From JABMPJ01 sp964345005 (GTDB taxonomy: Bacteria > Verrucomicrobiota > Kiritimatiellia > UBA8416 > JABMPJ01): 64,000 nucleotides of DNA. The translations under genes and the position numbers were made by a program. Below are positions 17,374 to 26,200 of this stretch, piece by piece. Every line of letters begins with the position of its first letter. Position 1 is the stretch's first letter. The DNA lies in contig CAYFPQ010000001.1 in assembly GCA_964345005.1 (NCBI GenBank), positions 70,421 through 134,420 on the forward strand, in the 5' to 3' direction. The notes beneath the pieces were generated by a model, which did no database searches, was not told the origin of the DNA, and worked only from the letters and a program-made list of their open reading frames with translations.

Positions 17374-18009
17374 GTGAAAGCCTCTGAATATACCGACGTG
17401 GTGTGGGATTGGAACGGCACGCTGCTCGACGACGCCTGGCTTTGCCGCGATATCATGAACGAGCAGCTCGTGTCACGGGGGCTTCCCGCGCTCAGTATGG
17501 AGCGCTACGGCGCCATCTTCGGTTTCCCTGTTAAGACCTACTATGAGCGGGCCGGGTTCGACTTCTCGGCTGAACCATTCGAGAAACCGGCCCGCGAGTT
17601 CATCGCTGTCTACGAGGCGCGCCGCCACGAGGCGGGCCTTCGCGACGGAGCAGTCGAGATGTTGAAACGGTTGCGGGAAGCGGGGATTCGGCAGCACCTG
17701 CTTTCGGCCTATTCGCATGACTCCCTCAGCACGATCGTGGCGGCTCATGGACTGACCAGTTTCTTCACGACGCTTGCCGGCATCCCGGATGTGTTTGCGG
17801 CCAGCAAGCTTCAGAGAGGCCTTGAACTGGCGGCCGCCATTGCGGGACCGAATCACCGTGCGCTGTTGATCGGCGACACGGACCATGACCGCGAGGTCGC
17901 CGCGGAAATGGGTATCGACTGTGTCTTGATTCCTGCCGGACATCAATCACTCGAACGGCTGCAGGCTTGCGGTGTTCCCGTTCTTAACTCGCTGGAGGAT
18001 CTGTTCTGA
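17374..18009 (+). CDS. HAD-family phosphatase, phosphoglycolate-phosphatase-like
   Basis: A 211-residue HAD hydrolase beginning at a GTG, 9 nt after the esterase stop. Motif I is DWNGTLLDD, with the first Asp as nucleophile. Motif II is in HLLSAYS, the Lys of motif III follows (ASKLQRG), and motif IV is IGDTDHDREVA. The helical cap between residues about 20 and 85 gives subfamily I (Gph-like). The substrate is probably a small phosphate ester. WDWNGT replaces the commoner FDxDGT, a variation seen in a Gph-like subgroup. Confidence 0.85.
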   Translation: MKASEYTDVVWDWNGTLLDDAWLCRDIMNEQLVSRGLPALSMERYGAIFGFPVKTYYERAGFDFSAEPFEKPAREFIAVYEARRHEAGLRDGAVEMLKRLREAGIRQHLLSAYSHDSLSTIVAAHGLTSFFTTLAGIPDVFAASKLQRGLELAAAIAGPNHRALLIGDTDHDREVAAEMGIDCVLIPAGHQSLERLQACGVPVLNSLEDLF

Positions 18010-18053
18010 AACCGCTTGTCTACAGCCCAATATTGTGACATTGTGCAAGATAC

Positions 18054-18082
18054 TTGACGATTACAGTCTCTCTGGGTACATT
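18054..18082 (+). promoter_or_regulatory. Sigma70-type promoter with flanking direct repeat, for fic
   Basis: TTGACG at 18054-18059 and TACATT at 18077-18082 are separated by exactly 17 nt. The 9-mer TTGTGACAT occurs at 18033-18041 and again at 18083-18091, a centre distance of 50 bp (about five helical turns), so it brackets the promoter and may be an operator. Confidence 0.65.
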
Positions 18083-18114
18083 TTGTGACATCATTTGGTC
18101 TTGGGGACTGTATT

Positions 18115-19578
18115 GTGAAGAAAAATCTACCGGAAATCGTCTTTTCATCGTCCGACAGCACCCGCTCCAAGCAGATAAGCCGGCTTGTGCAGGCGGGCCG
18201 CCTGCTAAAGATTGCGCCCAGAGTCTACACATCCAACCTCTCTGACACAGCCGACCGAATTGTGCAGCGCAACCTCTACCCGATCCTCGGGCACCGGTTC
18301 CCTGGAGCCTTGATCAGCCATAGATCAGCTCTTGAGGGGCGCCCCACCGATACAGGCGAGATCTTCCTTACCTATTCCTATACCAGGCAGATTGGGCTGC
18401 CGGGTGTTCGCGTTCATCTGTTGAAAGGGACCGGGCCGACCTCGGACGATCTACCTTTCATGAACGGACTGTTCATCTCGTCGCGCCCGCGGGCATTGCT
18501 CGAGAACCTGCAGACGGCCCGCAGCCGGATAGGTGCCCCCAAGACACTCGGGAGAGCGGAGATTGAGCGGCGGCTGGACCGTATTTGTCAGGCGCAAGGG
18601 GAGCAGGCTCTCAACACCATCCGCGATGCAGCTCGAAAGCTCTCGACGGAGCTTGGAATGGAGGCGCAATACAAAGCGCTGGACGGCATGATCGGTGCGA
18701 TTCTGCGAACACGTCCCGCAGCGTCGCTTCTTTTGCCCGAAGCACGAGCCCGGTCCATGGGGTTTCCTTACGATGCCATGCGCCTGGACATCTTCAACGC
18801 TCTTTTCTCAGCACTCATGCAGGCCGATCTTCCCGTGCGCAGGGAGACGCGCCGGTCGAACGCCGAAACGCAGCACCTGGCGTTCTTCGAGGCTTACTTC
18901 TCGAACTACATCGAGGGTACGGAGTTCGAGATCGACGAGGCATACGGGATCATTTTCGAAAACAAGATCCCCGGCAATCGACCGGAGGATGCGTACGATG
19001 TGATGGGCACGTTTCGCGTGGCGGTTGCGCTGGATGCAGAGTCGGGCCCTCCGGCATCTTTCGGTGATTTCGTTCAGCAGCTACAGTCTCGGCATCATGA
19101 TGTCATGGAAGCGCGCCCCGACAGGTTTCCCGGCGAATTCAAGCTGGAGGTGAACCGCGCCGGACGAACGGTTTTCGTCGAGCCTGAACTCGTGCAGGGA
19201 ACCCTGCTGAAGGGATTCGAGATGTTGGCTGCTGTCGAACCAGGATTGCCGCGCGCAATCCTGATCATGTTCCTGGTCGCCGAGGTCCACCCTTTTCTGG
19301 ACGGCAACGGACGTCTGGCACGTCTCATGATGAATGCCGAGCTGGTGCAGGCAGGGCTCAGCCGCATCATTCTGCCTACCGTCTTTCGAGACGACTATCT
19401 TCTCGCGTTGCGCGCTCTCTCTCGTTCGCATAATCCAGATCCGCTCTTGAAGGCGATGGATTATCTCCAGGAGTACACCAGTCGCCTCCCCATGTTCTCC
19501 TACCCGGAAGCGATGCGCGCTCTGACAGGCAGCAACGCTTTCGCCGAGCCCGAAACGGCACGCCTGAGGATGCTGTAG
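18115..19578 (+). CDS. Fic-domain AMP-transferase with N-terminal winged-helix domain
   Basis: A 487-residue protein. The Fic core has HPFLDGNGRLAR (His392), the catalytic and nucleotide-binding motif for transferring AMP to a target hydroxyl. A class II inhibitory helix precedes it: SNYIEG at 263-268 fits (S/T)xxxE(G/N), whose Glu blocks ATP, so activity should be self-restrained. Residues about 5-110 resemble the AbiEi-type winged helix found before Fic domains (SKQISRLVQAGRLLKIAPRVY). I start it at the GTG at 18115, because a promoter ends at 18082 and GGGGA lies 7 nt upstream; the earlier GTG at 18085 would be at or before the transcript start. No separate antitoxin gene is adjacent. Confidence 0.85.
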   Translation: MKKNLPEIVFSSSDSTRSKQISRLVQAGRLLKIAPRVYTSNLSDTADRIVQRNLYPILGHRFPGALISHRSALEGRPTDTGEIFLTYSYTRQIGLPGVRVHLLKGTGPTSDDLPFMNGLFISSRPRALLENLQTARSRIGAPKTLGRAEIERRLDRICQAQGEQALNTIRDAARKLSTELGMEAQYKALDGMIGAILRTRPAASLLLPEARARSMGFPYDAMRLDIFNALFSALMQADLPVRRETRRSNAETQHLAFFEAYFSNYIEGTEFEIDEAYGIIFENKIPGNRPEDAYDVMGTFRVAVALDAESGPPASFGDFVQQLQSRHHDVMEARPDRFPGEFKLEVNRAGRTVFVEPELVQGTLLKGFEMLAAVEPGLPRAILIMFLVAEVHPFLDGNGRLARLMMNAELVQAGLSRIILPTVFRDDYLLALRALSRSHNPDPLLKAMDYLQEYTSRLPMFSYPEAMRALTGSNAFAEPETARLRML

Positions 19579-19662
19579 AACGCGATCCACCATTCAGGCT
19601 GAAACTCAGGAGCGTCTTCTACGCTCGCCCATGCCTAACTTGTTTGGCATTGTCCTTTCTCA

Positions 19663-20685
19663 ATGAAGCCGCTCATCTACAGCTTGAACCCGTCGGAGCT
19701 TGAGGCGATTTGTGCCGAGCTCGACCAGCCTCGGTTTCGCGCCGGACAGATATGGCGCTGGCTGTATGTGCAGCGCGTATCGGACTGGGCGGGGATGCGC
19801 AACATCCCCGGCGAACTGCGCACCGCGCTGGCAGACATGTTTGCGCTGCCGGCGGCGGAAGCGCTCGAGATCCAGGGACGGGAGAACGAGACGCGCAAGC
19901 TGCTTATTGGTCTTGAGGACGGAGAGTGTGTGGAGGCGGTTATGATCCCCGCGGCCGACCGCCGAACGCTCTGTCTGTCTTCACAGGTCGGCTGCCGCTT
20001 CCATTGCACGTTTTGCGCCAGTGGACAGGGCGGGTTCCAGCGTCAACTCAGCAGCGGGGAGATTGTGCAACAGGTGATCCTCGCCTCGCGCCTCTGGGGC
20101 GAGCGTCCCACGCATGTTGTCTACATGGGGGTGGGGGAGCCGTTCGATAACTACGATGAGGTCCTGAAGTCGGTCCGAATACTGAACGACGCCGATGGTC
20201 TCGGTATCGGCGCGCGCCGCATCACGATCAGCACATGCGGCGTGGTACCCGGCATCGCGCGACTGGCCGGGGAGTCCATCCAGATTGAACTGTCAGTTTC
20301 ACTGCATGCGCCGAACGATGCGGTCCGCTCTGTGCTAATGCCGGTCAATAAGACCTGGCCAATGGCGACCTTACTCGAGACATGCCATGCGTATGCGAAG
20401 CAAACGCGCCGTATCGTCACATTCGAGTACACGCTCATCGGAGGAGTCAACGACAGCGAGAATCACGCCCGCGAACTGGCTACACGCCTTGAGGGGCTCC
20501 CCTGTCGCGTCAACCTTATCCCGCTGAGTGATGTGCCCGAGTTCGATGGAAGACCGTCGTCGCCCGCGGTAGCCGATCTCTTCATCCGGACGCTCGCCGC
20601 CCGCCATATCAACGCCACGTTACGTGCTTCCAAGGGGTCTCGTCTGAAGGCGGCTTGCGGTCAGCTCCGGTCTCAACACCGCTAG
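19663..20685 (+). CDS. rlmN: 23S rRNA (adenine-C2)/tRNA methyltransferase RlmN
   Basis: Radical-SAM enzyme that methylates C2 of A2503 in 23S rRNA and A37 of some tRNAs. The 340 residues include the Fe-S motif CRFHCTFC (Cys111, Cys115, Cys118), typical of RlmN/Cfr, and the two further catalytic cysteines expected in the family (one in STCGVVPG-like context, one near the C-terminus in LKAACGQL). The N-terminal RNA-binding helical region (SELEAICAELDQPRFRAGQIWRWLY) is present. It is monocistronic and convergent with thiI; the stops overlap by 4 nt. Confidence 0.96.
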   Translation: MKPLIYSLNPSELEAICAELDQPRFRAGQIWRWLYVQRVSDWAGMRNIPGELRTALADMFALPAAEALEIQGRENETRKLLIGLEDGECVEAVMIPAADRRTLCLSSQVGCRFHCTFCASGQGGFQRQLSSGEIVQQVILASRLWGERPTHVVYMGVGEPFDNYDEVLKSVRILNDADGLGIGARRITISTCGVVPGIARLAGESIQIELSVSLHAPNDAVRSVLMPVNKTWPMATLLETCHAYAKQTRRIVTFEYTLIGGVNDSENHARELATRLEGLPCRVNLIPLSDVPEFDGRPSSPAVADLFIRTLAARHINATLRASKGSRLKAACGQLRSQHR

Positions 20686-21857
20686 TGTTGTGTGATGCAT
20701 TCGGCGGCTTCGATGGCCTGTTGTTCCAGTGCAGCAACATCGAGATTTGCCTCGTCCGCCTCCATGTTCGCGATCTTCGCACGCGTTTCCGGGTGCTTGG
20801 GCAGGAAGACCGAACAGCAGTCCTGTGCCTCTTCGATACTGGTCTCGTAGGTCCCGATCTGGCGGGCGACACCGATGATCTGGACCTTATCCATGCAGAG
20901 GAGAGGACGATAGACGGGGGCTGCCACCGTTGTGTCGACGGCCCGCAGGTTCTCAAGTGTCTGGGAGGCCACCTGTCCAATGTTCTCCCCGGTCACCAAT
21001 CCGAGGCAGCGGTGCTTGCGCATGAGTCTTTCAGCAATGCGGTACATGAAGCGGCGGTAGAGCACCACGCGGTTACGCGGTTCACAGCGGTCCCGAATGG
21101 CCACTTGAATGTTCGAGAAGGGCACGGCCGTCAAAGTGGACTTGCCCTGATAATGGGCGAGTTGTTTGGCGAGTCGTTCGACCTTGTCGAACGCACCACG
21201 CCCCAGAAAAGTGCGGTTTTCGAAGAATACATGGTGTGTCTTGCAGCCGCGTCGAATCATCTGCCATGCTGCGACGGGGCTGTCGATACCCCCGCTCAGA
21301 AGGCACATCACATTGCCGCCCGTGCCCACCGGCAGTCCGCCCACGCCCGGCTCGACGACCAGGTAGACCGCCGCGAAGTCGCCGTGTATCTCGATATGCA
21401 GGTTCAGTTCCGGGTCGGTGAGATTGACCGAGAGCAGACCGTCTGGACTGTTGCCGAGAATGTGAGCACCCAATTCCCGGCTGACCTCCTCGCTGCGCAT
21501 CGGGTAACGTTTGTCAGCGCGGCGGGTCGACACCCGGAACCGTGCCGGGCTCTCGCCCGACCACGCGGCGCGAAAGGTCTCCAGTCCCTGTTCCTTCAGT
21601 GTGTCGATGTTGTTCGGGCAACGGCGGGCAAGGCTGAAGCTCTGGATGCCCGGTAAGAGTTGCAGCTCGCCCCGAATCTTCTCGCGATGAGCGGGGGCGT
21701 CATCGATCCAGAGGCGACCGTGTGTCCGCGTAACGGCGGGAGCACCGCACGAGGCCAGGCGCCGCTTGATATCGCGTACCAGCGCCTGCTCGAAAAACGC
21801 GCGATTGCCGCCCTTCAGCGCAATCTCCGCGTAACGCACTATCCAGATGTTTGTCAT
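20682..21857 (-). CDS. thiI: tRNA 4-thiouridine synthase ThiI, short form
   Basis: Adenylates U8 of tRNA and inserts sulfur to make s4U; in some bacteria it also feeds thiazole synthesis. It has 391 residues from the ATG at 21857 (MTNIWIVRYAEIALKGGNR). The N-terminal NFLD/THUMP region is followed by the PP-loop ATPase LLSGGIDSPVAAWQM. The C-terminal rhodanese domain found in E. coli ThiI is absent, so persulfide must come from a desulfurase directly, as in Bacillus with NifZ. The neighbouring gene encodes exactly such a desulfurase. Confidence 0.95.
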   Translation of the reverse strand: MTNIWIVRYAEIALKGGNRAFFEQALVRDIKRRLASCGAPAVTRTHGRLWIDDAPAHREKIRGELQLLPGIQSFSLARRCPNNIDTLKEQGLETFRAAWSGESPARFRVSTRRADKRYPMRSEEVSRELGAHILGNSPDGLLSVNLTDPELNLHIEIHGDFAAVYLVVEPGVGGLPVGTGGNVMCLLSGGIDSPVAAWQMIRRGCKTHHVFFENRTFLGRGAFDKVERLAKQLAHYQGKSTLTAVPFSNIQVAIRDRCEPRNRVVLYRRFMYRIAERLMRKHRCLGLVTGENIGQVASQTLENLRAVDTTVAAPVYRPLLCMDKVQIIGVARQIGTYETSIEEAQDCCSVFLPKHPETRAKIANMEADEANLDVAALEQQAIEAAECITQH

Positions 21858-21940
21858 AGGGGAAGAGAGTAACCGCGAAAGAGCGCAAAGAACACAAAGA
21901 AGGATCACTGTGCTGATAACCCCCGATCCTCTGCAATCGG

Positions 21941-22026
21941 CGGCTCGCTGGGGACAGCTCGCCCTACCTCACCATCGGTTGAGATGCACCCATGATCAGG
22001 TAGGGCGAGCTGTCCCCAGCGAGCCG
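21941..22026. repeat. REP-like pair (BIME), perfect 29-bp A-type inverted repeat
   Basis: CGGCTCGCTGGGGACAGCTC-GCCCTACCT at 21941-21969 is inverted without mismatch at 21998-22026 across 28 nt. The pair lies between the stop of the desulfurase (22047) and the start of thiI (21857), both minus strand. As RNA it would form a long stem that could attenuate or stabilise the transcript. Confidence 0.95.
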
Positions 22027-22046
22027 GGGTTCAACAGGGGTGATGA

Positions 22047-23168
22047 TCAAGCACTGAAAAAACGTTTCAGCTCGCGCCATTGCTCGACGAGTGCTCGCCA
22101 CGCAGCGTCGAGCTGGGCCTGGTCTTGGCCGGGAAACGTGCTCCAGCGCACTGTGCACCGACTGGCTTTAGCATCCATTCCCAGTGCCTTGTTGATGGGC
22201 GAGAGACTCTTCTTGGCGGAACTGCAGGCGCTTCCCGTCCCGAGAAAGATCCCCTTCTCCTCGAGGTGGTGCTGCAGCACTTCCCCTTCAACCGGTGCCA
22301 CGTTGAGCATGGTGATGCAGGGAGAATAGGTGCCCTCCGGCGATTGTATTGGCTGCGGTACTCCCCCATCGTCGATTGGCTCGAATGCGTAGGGCTCGGC
22401 TTGCTGTTCGGAAATCACATTCAGCGCGTTGCAGAAAGCTCGAATCAATGGAACTGCTACCGTGCCGGGGCGCCAGCCCCTTTCCTGCCCGCCGCCCCGT
22501 GTCAATGGCACAAACTTCAGCGAGGGCCTCAGCACCATGCCTCCAATCCCGACCGGGGCGCCGATCTTGTGTCCCGCGAATGTGAATACGGCCAGGTGAG
22601 TCATGTCCGGCGGAGGCAGCTTGCCAAGGCCTTGGGCTCCGTCGACCAGGACGCAGACATTTGGGTTACGGACAACGGCCTCGGCAGCAATCTCTGCTAC
22701 TGGCTGCACAAAACCGGCTTCATTATTGACCCACTCGATGACGACAACATCCGGTACTGGCAGATGCGCAAGTGACCCGGTGTCAACAGCGCCGCCGCCG
22801 TCGAGAGGCATTGGGACGATCTGCCACGAGTCGTCGAGGGCGTTCACCGGTCCGGCAAGACTCGGGTGTGTTGTAGCCGAGTTCCAGAGAACGCCGCCAG
22901 CCGCAAACTGGCCGCAGCAGGCATGAATACCGATGTTGTTGGACTCTGTACCACCGGAGGTGAAGATCACTTCGTCAGGATCGCATCCCAGGTACCTCGC
23001 AACCTGTTTGCGACATGCATCCAGCGCCTTGCGGGCCGTCAGCCCCAGCTCGTAACGTGTCCCCGCGTTCCAGCCCAGCTCCTGCAAATCGCGCGCCAAC
23101 TGGTCAGCAACTTCGGCGCAGACCGGTGATGTGGCTGCATGGTCGAGATACGTGATTTCCTCTGGCAT
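22047..23168 (-). CDS. Cysteine desulfurase, NifS/NifZ type
   Basis: PLP enzyme that takes sulfur from cysteine as a persulfide. The 373 residues open with ITYLDHAATSPV. PLP-lysine is Lys201 in FAGHKIGAPVG, with the cofactor Asp in VDGAQGLGK. The persulfide-forming Cys315 sits in GTGSACSSAKK. It lies upstream of a ThiI that lacks its rhodanese domain, so it probably serves tRNA thiolation (NifZ-like role). A role in general Fe-S assembly cannot be excluded, since no isc or suf genes are in the window. Confidence 0.93.
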   Translation of the reverse strand: MPEEITYLDHAATSPVCAEVADQLARDLQELGWNAGTRYELGLTARKALDACRKQVARYLGCDPDEVIFTSGGTESNNIGIHACCGQFAAGGVLWNSATTHPSLAGPVNALDDSWQIVPMPLDGGGAVDTGSLAHLPVPDVVVIEWVNNEAGFVQPVAEIAAEAVVRNPNVCVLVDGAQGLGKLPPPDMTHLAVFTFAGHKIGAPVGIGGMVLRPSLKFVPLTRGGGQERGWRPGTVAVPLIRAFCNALNVISEQQAEPYAFEPIDDGGVPQPIQSPEGTYSPCITMLNVAPVEGEVLQHHLEEKGIFLGTGSACSSAKKSLSPINKALGMDAKASRCTVRWSTFPGQDQAQLDAAWRALVEQWRELKRFFSA

Positions 23169-23228
23169 GGAGAGAAGTATGACACACCCCTCCAAGTCCG
23201 TGAACCGTTTTCAGATTCAGCATACCGG

Positions 23229-23273
23229 GTTGCGATCTTCGATTCTCTGGTTGGGTATTGGATATTGGGTTCC
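23229..23273. repeat. Single-arm word repeat in divergent promoter region
   Basis: TTGGGTATTGGATATTGGG and preceding GATTCTC-type words have the same vocabulary as the inner arms at 5053-5205. Only one arm is visible. It lies between the divergent desulfurase start (23168) and the debranching-enzyme start (23293). Confidence 0.6.
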
Positions 23274-23292
23274 CTTTCGCTATAACACCGCC

Positions 23293-26200
23293 ATGCCAGT
23301 CGCCCAAACTCCAAGAGCTGGATCACGATTTCGCCTCTTTCGCGGCGATACGGTCACGTTCACGCTGACGTGTCACCCGGGCTGCGAAGGGGCTGCGTAC
23401 CTGCGTACGAATATCGGTTGGGCGGCCGTTCGCCGGCAGGAGATCATATCGTTCGTAGAAGAACAGACTCCCGTTCTCGACCGCGACTGGCACGATGTAC
23501 CGATGCGGCAGGTGGGGTCGAACCGCTGGGAACTGTCTCTTGGTTTATGCGAGGTCGGGCGGTTCGAAGCAAAACCATACCTGCTGCCGGGTCCCGGCCA
23601 GCAGCCGGTGTGGGACCATGGCGAGAATGTCGTCATTAAGGTTGAGCCGGCCGAGACGGTCTGCGGCAACTCGGTCTACAGCGCGTTCGTGCGCCAGTTC
23701 GGCCCGAACCGCACGTCAGGGGCTGTGTCCGAGGAACAGGACGCGGCGGCCGCGACACTGGACAAGGATGGGTTCACAGTCATTCCGCGTTCCGGTACCT
23801 TCCGCGAGTTGATCCAGGAGCTCGACCATATCATCGGTACGCTGGGTTTTCGAACACTTCACCTCTTGCCGGTTCATCCTGTGCCCACGACCTACGCGCG
23901 GATGGGACGGTTCGGGAGTCCGTTCGCACCGCTCGACTTCATGGATGTGGATCCGGCGATGGCCGAGTTCGATCGACGCACCACGCCGCTTGACCAATAC
24001 ATCGAGTTGATCGATGCGATCCATGCGCGCGGCGGACGCCTGCTCATGGATATTCCAGCCAACCACACCGGCTGGGCATCTCACCTGCAGAACGAGCATC
24101 CGGAATGGTTTGCCCGCCACCATGACAGCAGCTTCCGCTCTCCCGGGGCGTGGGGCGTTACGTGGGAAGACCTTTCGGAGCTGGACTATGGGACAGGAAA
24201 GGCGCTGTGGGAGGCCATGGCAGATGTGTTCCTGCGCTGGTGTCGTCTTGGCGTCGACGGTTTCCGCTGCGATGCCGGCTATATGGTGCCCTACGACGTG
24301 TGGAACTACATCATCTCCAGAGTTCGTGCGCAGTTCCCCGACACAATCTTCCTGTTGGAGGGACTCGGTGGACCGCGGGCAGCGACCGAACAGCTTCTCG
24401 ATGGCGCCAACATGAACTGGGCCTACTCCGAGCTGTTTCAGAGCTACTCGTCTCGCCAGGTGGAGGCGGAAGTCATGGGCGGGGCACGGATGGCCGATAC
24501 GCGCGGGCTGATGGTGCATTACGCTGAGACGCACGACAACACCCGCATGGCCGCCAGCTCCCCGGCCTATTCCCGCATGCGTACTGCCTTGACGGCCCTG
24601 ACCTCAACAGAGGGTGCGTTCGGCATCACGGCAGGTGTCGAGTGGTTTGCCACTGAACGCGTCGATGTGCATGGAGCCCCATCGCTCAACTGGGGAAGCA
24701 GTGAAAACCAGGTGACGGAAGTGGGACGCCTCAACGGGCTCCTGGCCACGCATCCGGCCTTTGGCCCGGGCACCGAATTCGAGTGGGTTTCCCAAGCTGA
24801 CGGGCACACCGTGGCTGTGCTGCGGAGTCGTCGGGATGGCGAGTGCGTCCTGGTGCTTGCGAATCTGGACTGCGACCACCAGCGCCACGTCCAGTGGGCG
24901 CGCACGCGTTTTGAGGTGGACGGAGACGTGGTCGACCTGCTCTCGGGCCACACCGTGGTACCGGCAGAAGAGGGCAACCACTACCGCATAACGCTTGAAC
25001 CAGCCGCCGTCCTCTGTCTTGGATGTGAGCAGGCCGCGAACGGTCCCGCAGACGAGCCGGCTGCCGTCCTTCGGCAGCGCGCACGCGCGGCTGTCCTCGA
25101 GCTGTATACCACGATCACCGGCTGCGGCGATGTGGGTGATCTCGATCTGGACGATGCGACAAGCTGCTATCTGGCCGATCCGGTAGCCTACTGGCGGACG
25201 CTCTCGCCGTATGGTTCGTTTGCACTGACGACATGGCAGTGGCCACAGGACCTCTCCCGCGATGTCATGTGGCCGGATGGGCACGCGCTGCTTGTGCAGT
25301 GTGAACACCCGTTCCGGATCGACCTGGCGGAGGGTGGGGCGGTTACCTATCGCGCCCGCAGCTTTGAAATCGAGAGGGGTCACGTGGTACTGATTCCGCC
25401 GCGCGCGACTCCCGACGACCATGCCATCCGCCGTGCCGTGCTGTATCTCCGCGTGCACGACCCGAAAGGAACACAGCGTGGGGAGGACACCCTTCTGCTT
25501 CTCCCTTCCGCCAGCCTGGCGCCGGCAACGACCGTGGACGGGGCCGTGGCGGTTGAACGTCGCTGCTACGCGCTCTGCACGAACGGCCGGGGCGCGATGG
25601 CGCAGGTGCGAGGCGCCTGGGGCGAACTCGAAAGCCAGTACGATGCGCTTCTTGCGGGGAACTGTCATCCCGGCTACCCGGTCGATCGGCAGGTGATGCT
25701 CACGCGTTGTCGTGTGTGGGTGGTCTACCAGGGCTACTACCAGGAATTGGGCCGTACCTGTTTGCGCTCGTTCGGGCAGCAGCCGGATGGCGAAGTGCGG
25801 TGGCGGTTCGATGTTCCGGTGGGGCGAGGGAAGGTTATGGCGCTTGACGTTGCGTTGCGGATGTTGCGCGGGGAGAACGCCGTTGAGCTGGTATTTTCCC
25901 GGATCGAAGAAGCGTGGGGCGAGGGTGTGTTGTCCGGAGATGAGCCCGTACGCCTGGTCATCAGGCCGGACGTTGAGGATCGCATCAACCATGGCAAGAC
26001 CAAGGCGTTTGCCGGGCCGGAAGCTCACTGGCCGCAAGCAGTCGAACGTACGAGAGAGGGTTTCCTGTTCCGGCCGGACAAACAGCGCGCCCTGCGCGTA
26101 GCCGTGTCGGAAGGACGCTTCCAGTGGGAGCCCGAGTGGACTTACATGGTTCATCATCAGCACGAAGCCGACCGGGGGCTTGATGCCGTTTCCGATCTGT

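Noticed and set aside
23131..23292. 54-residue N-terminal extension of the debranching fusion
   Set aside because: It would overlap the start of the divergent cysteine desulfurase and pass through a word repeat; ATG 23293 is a better start.
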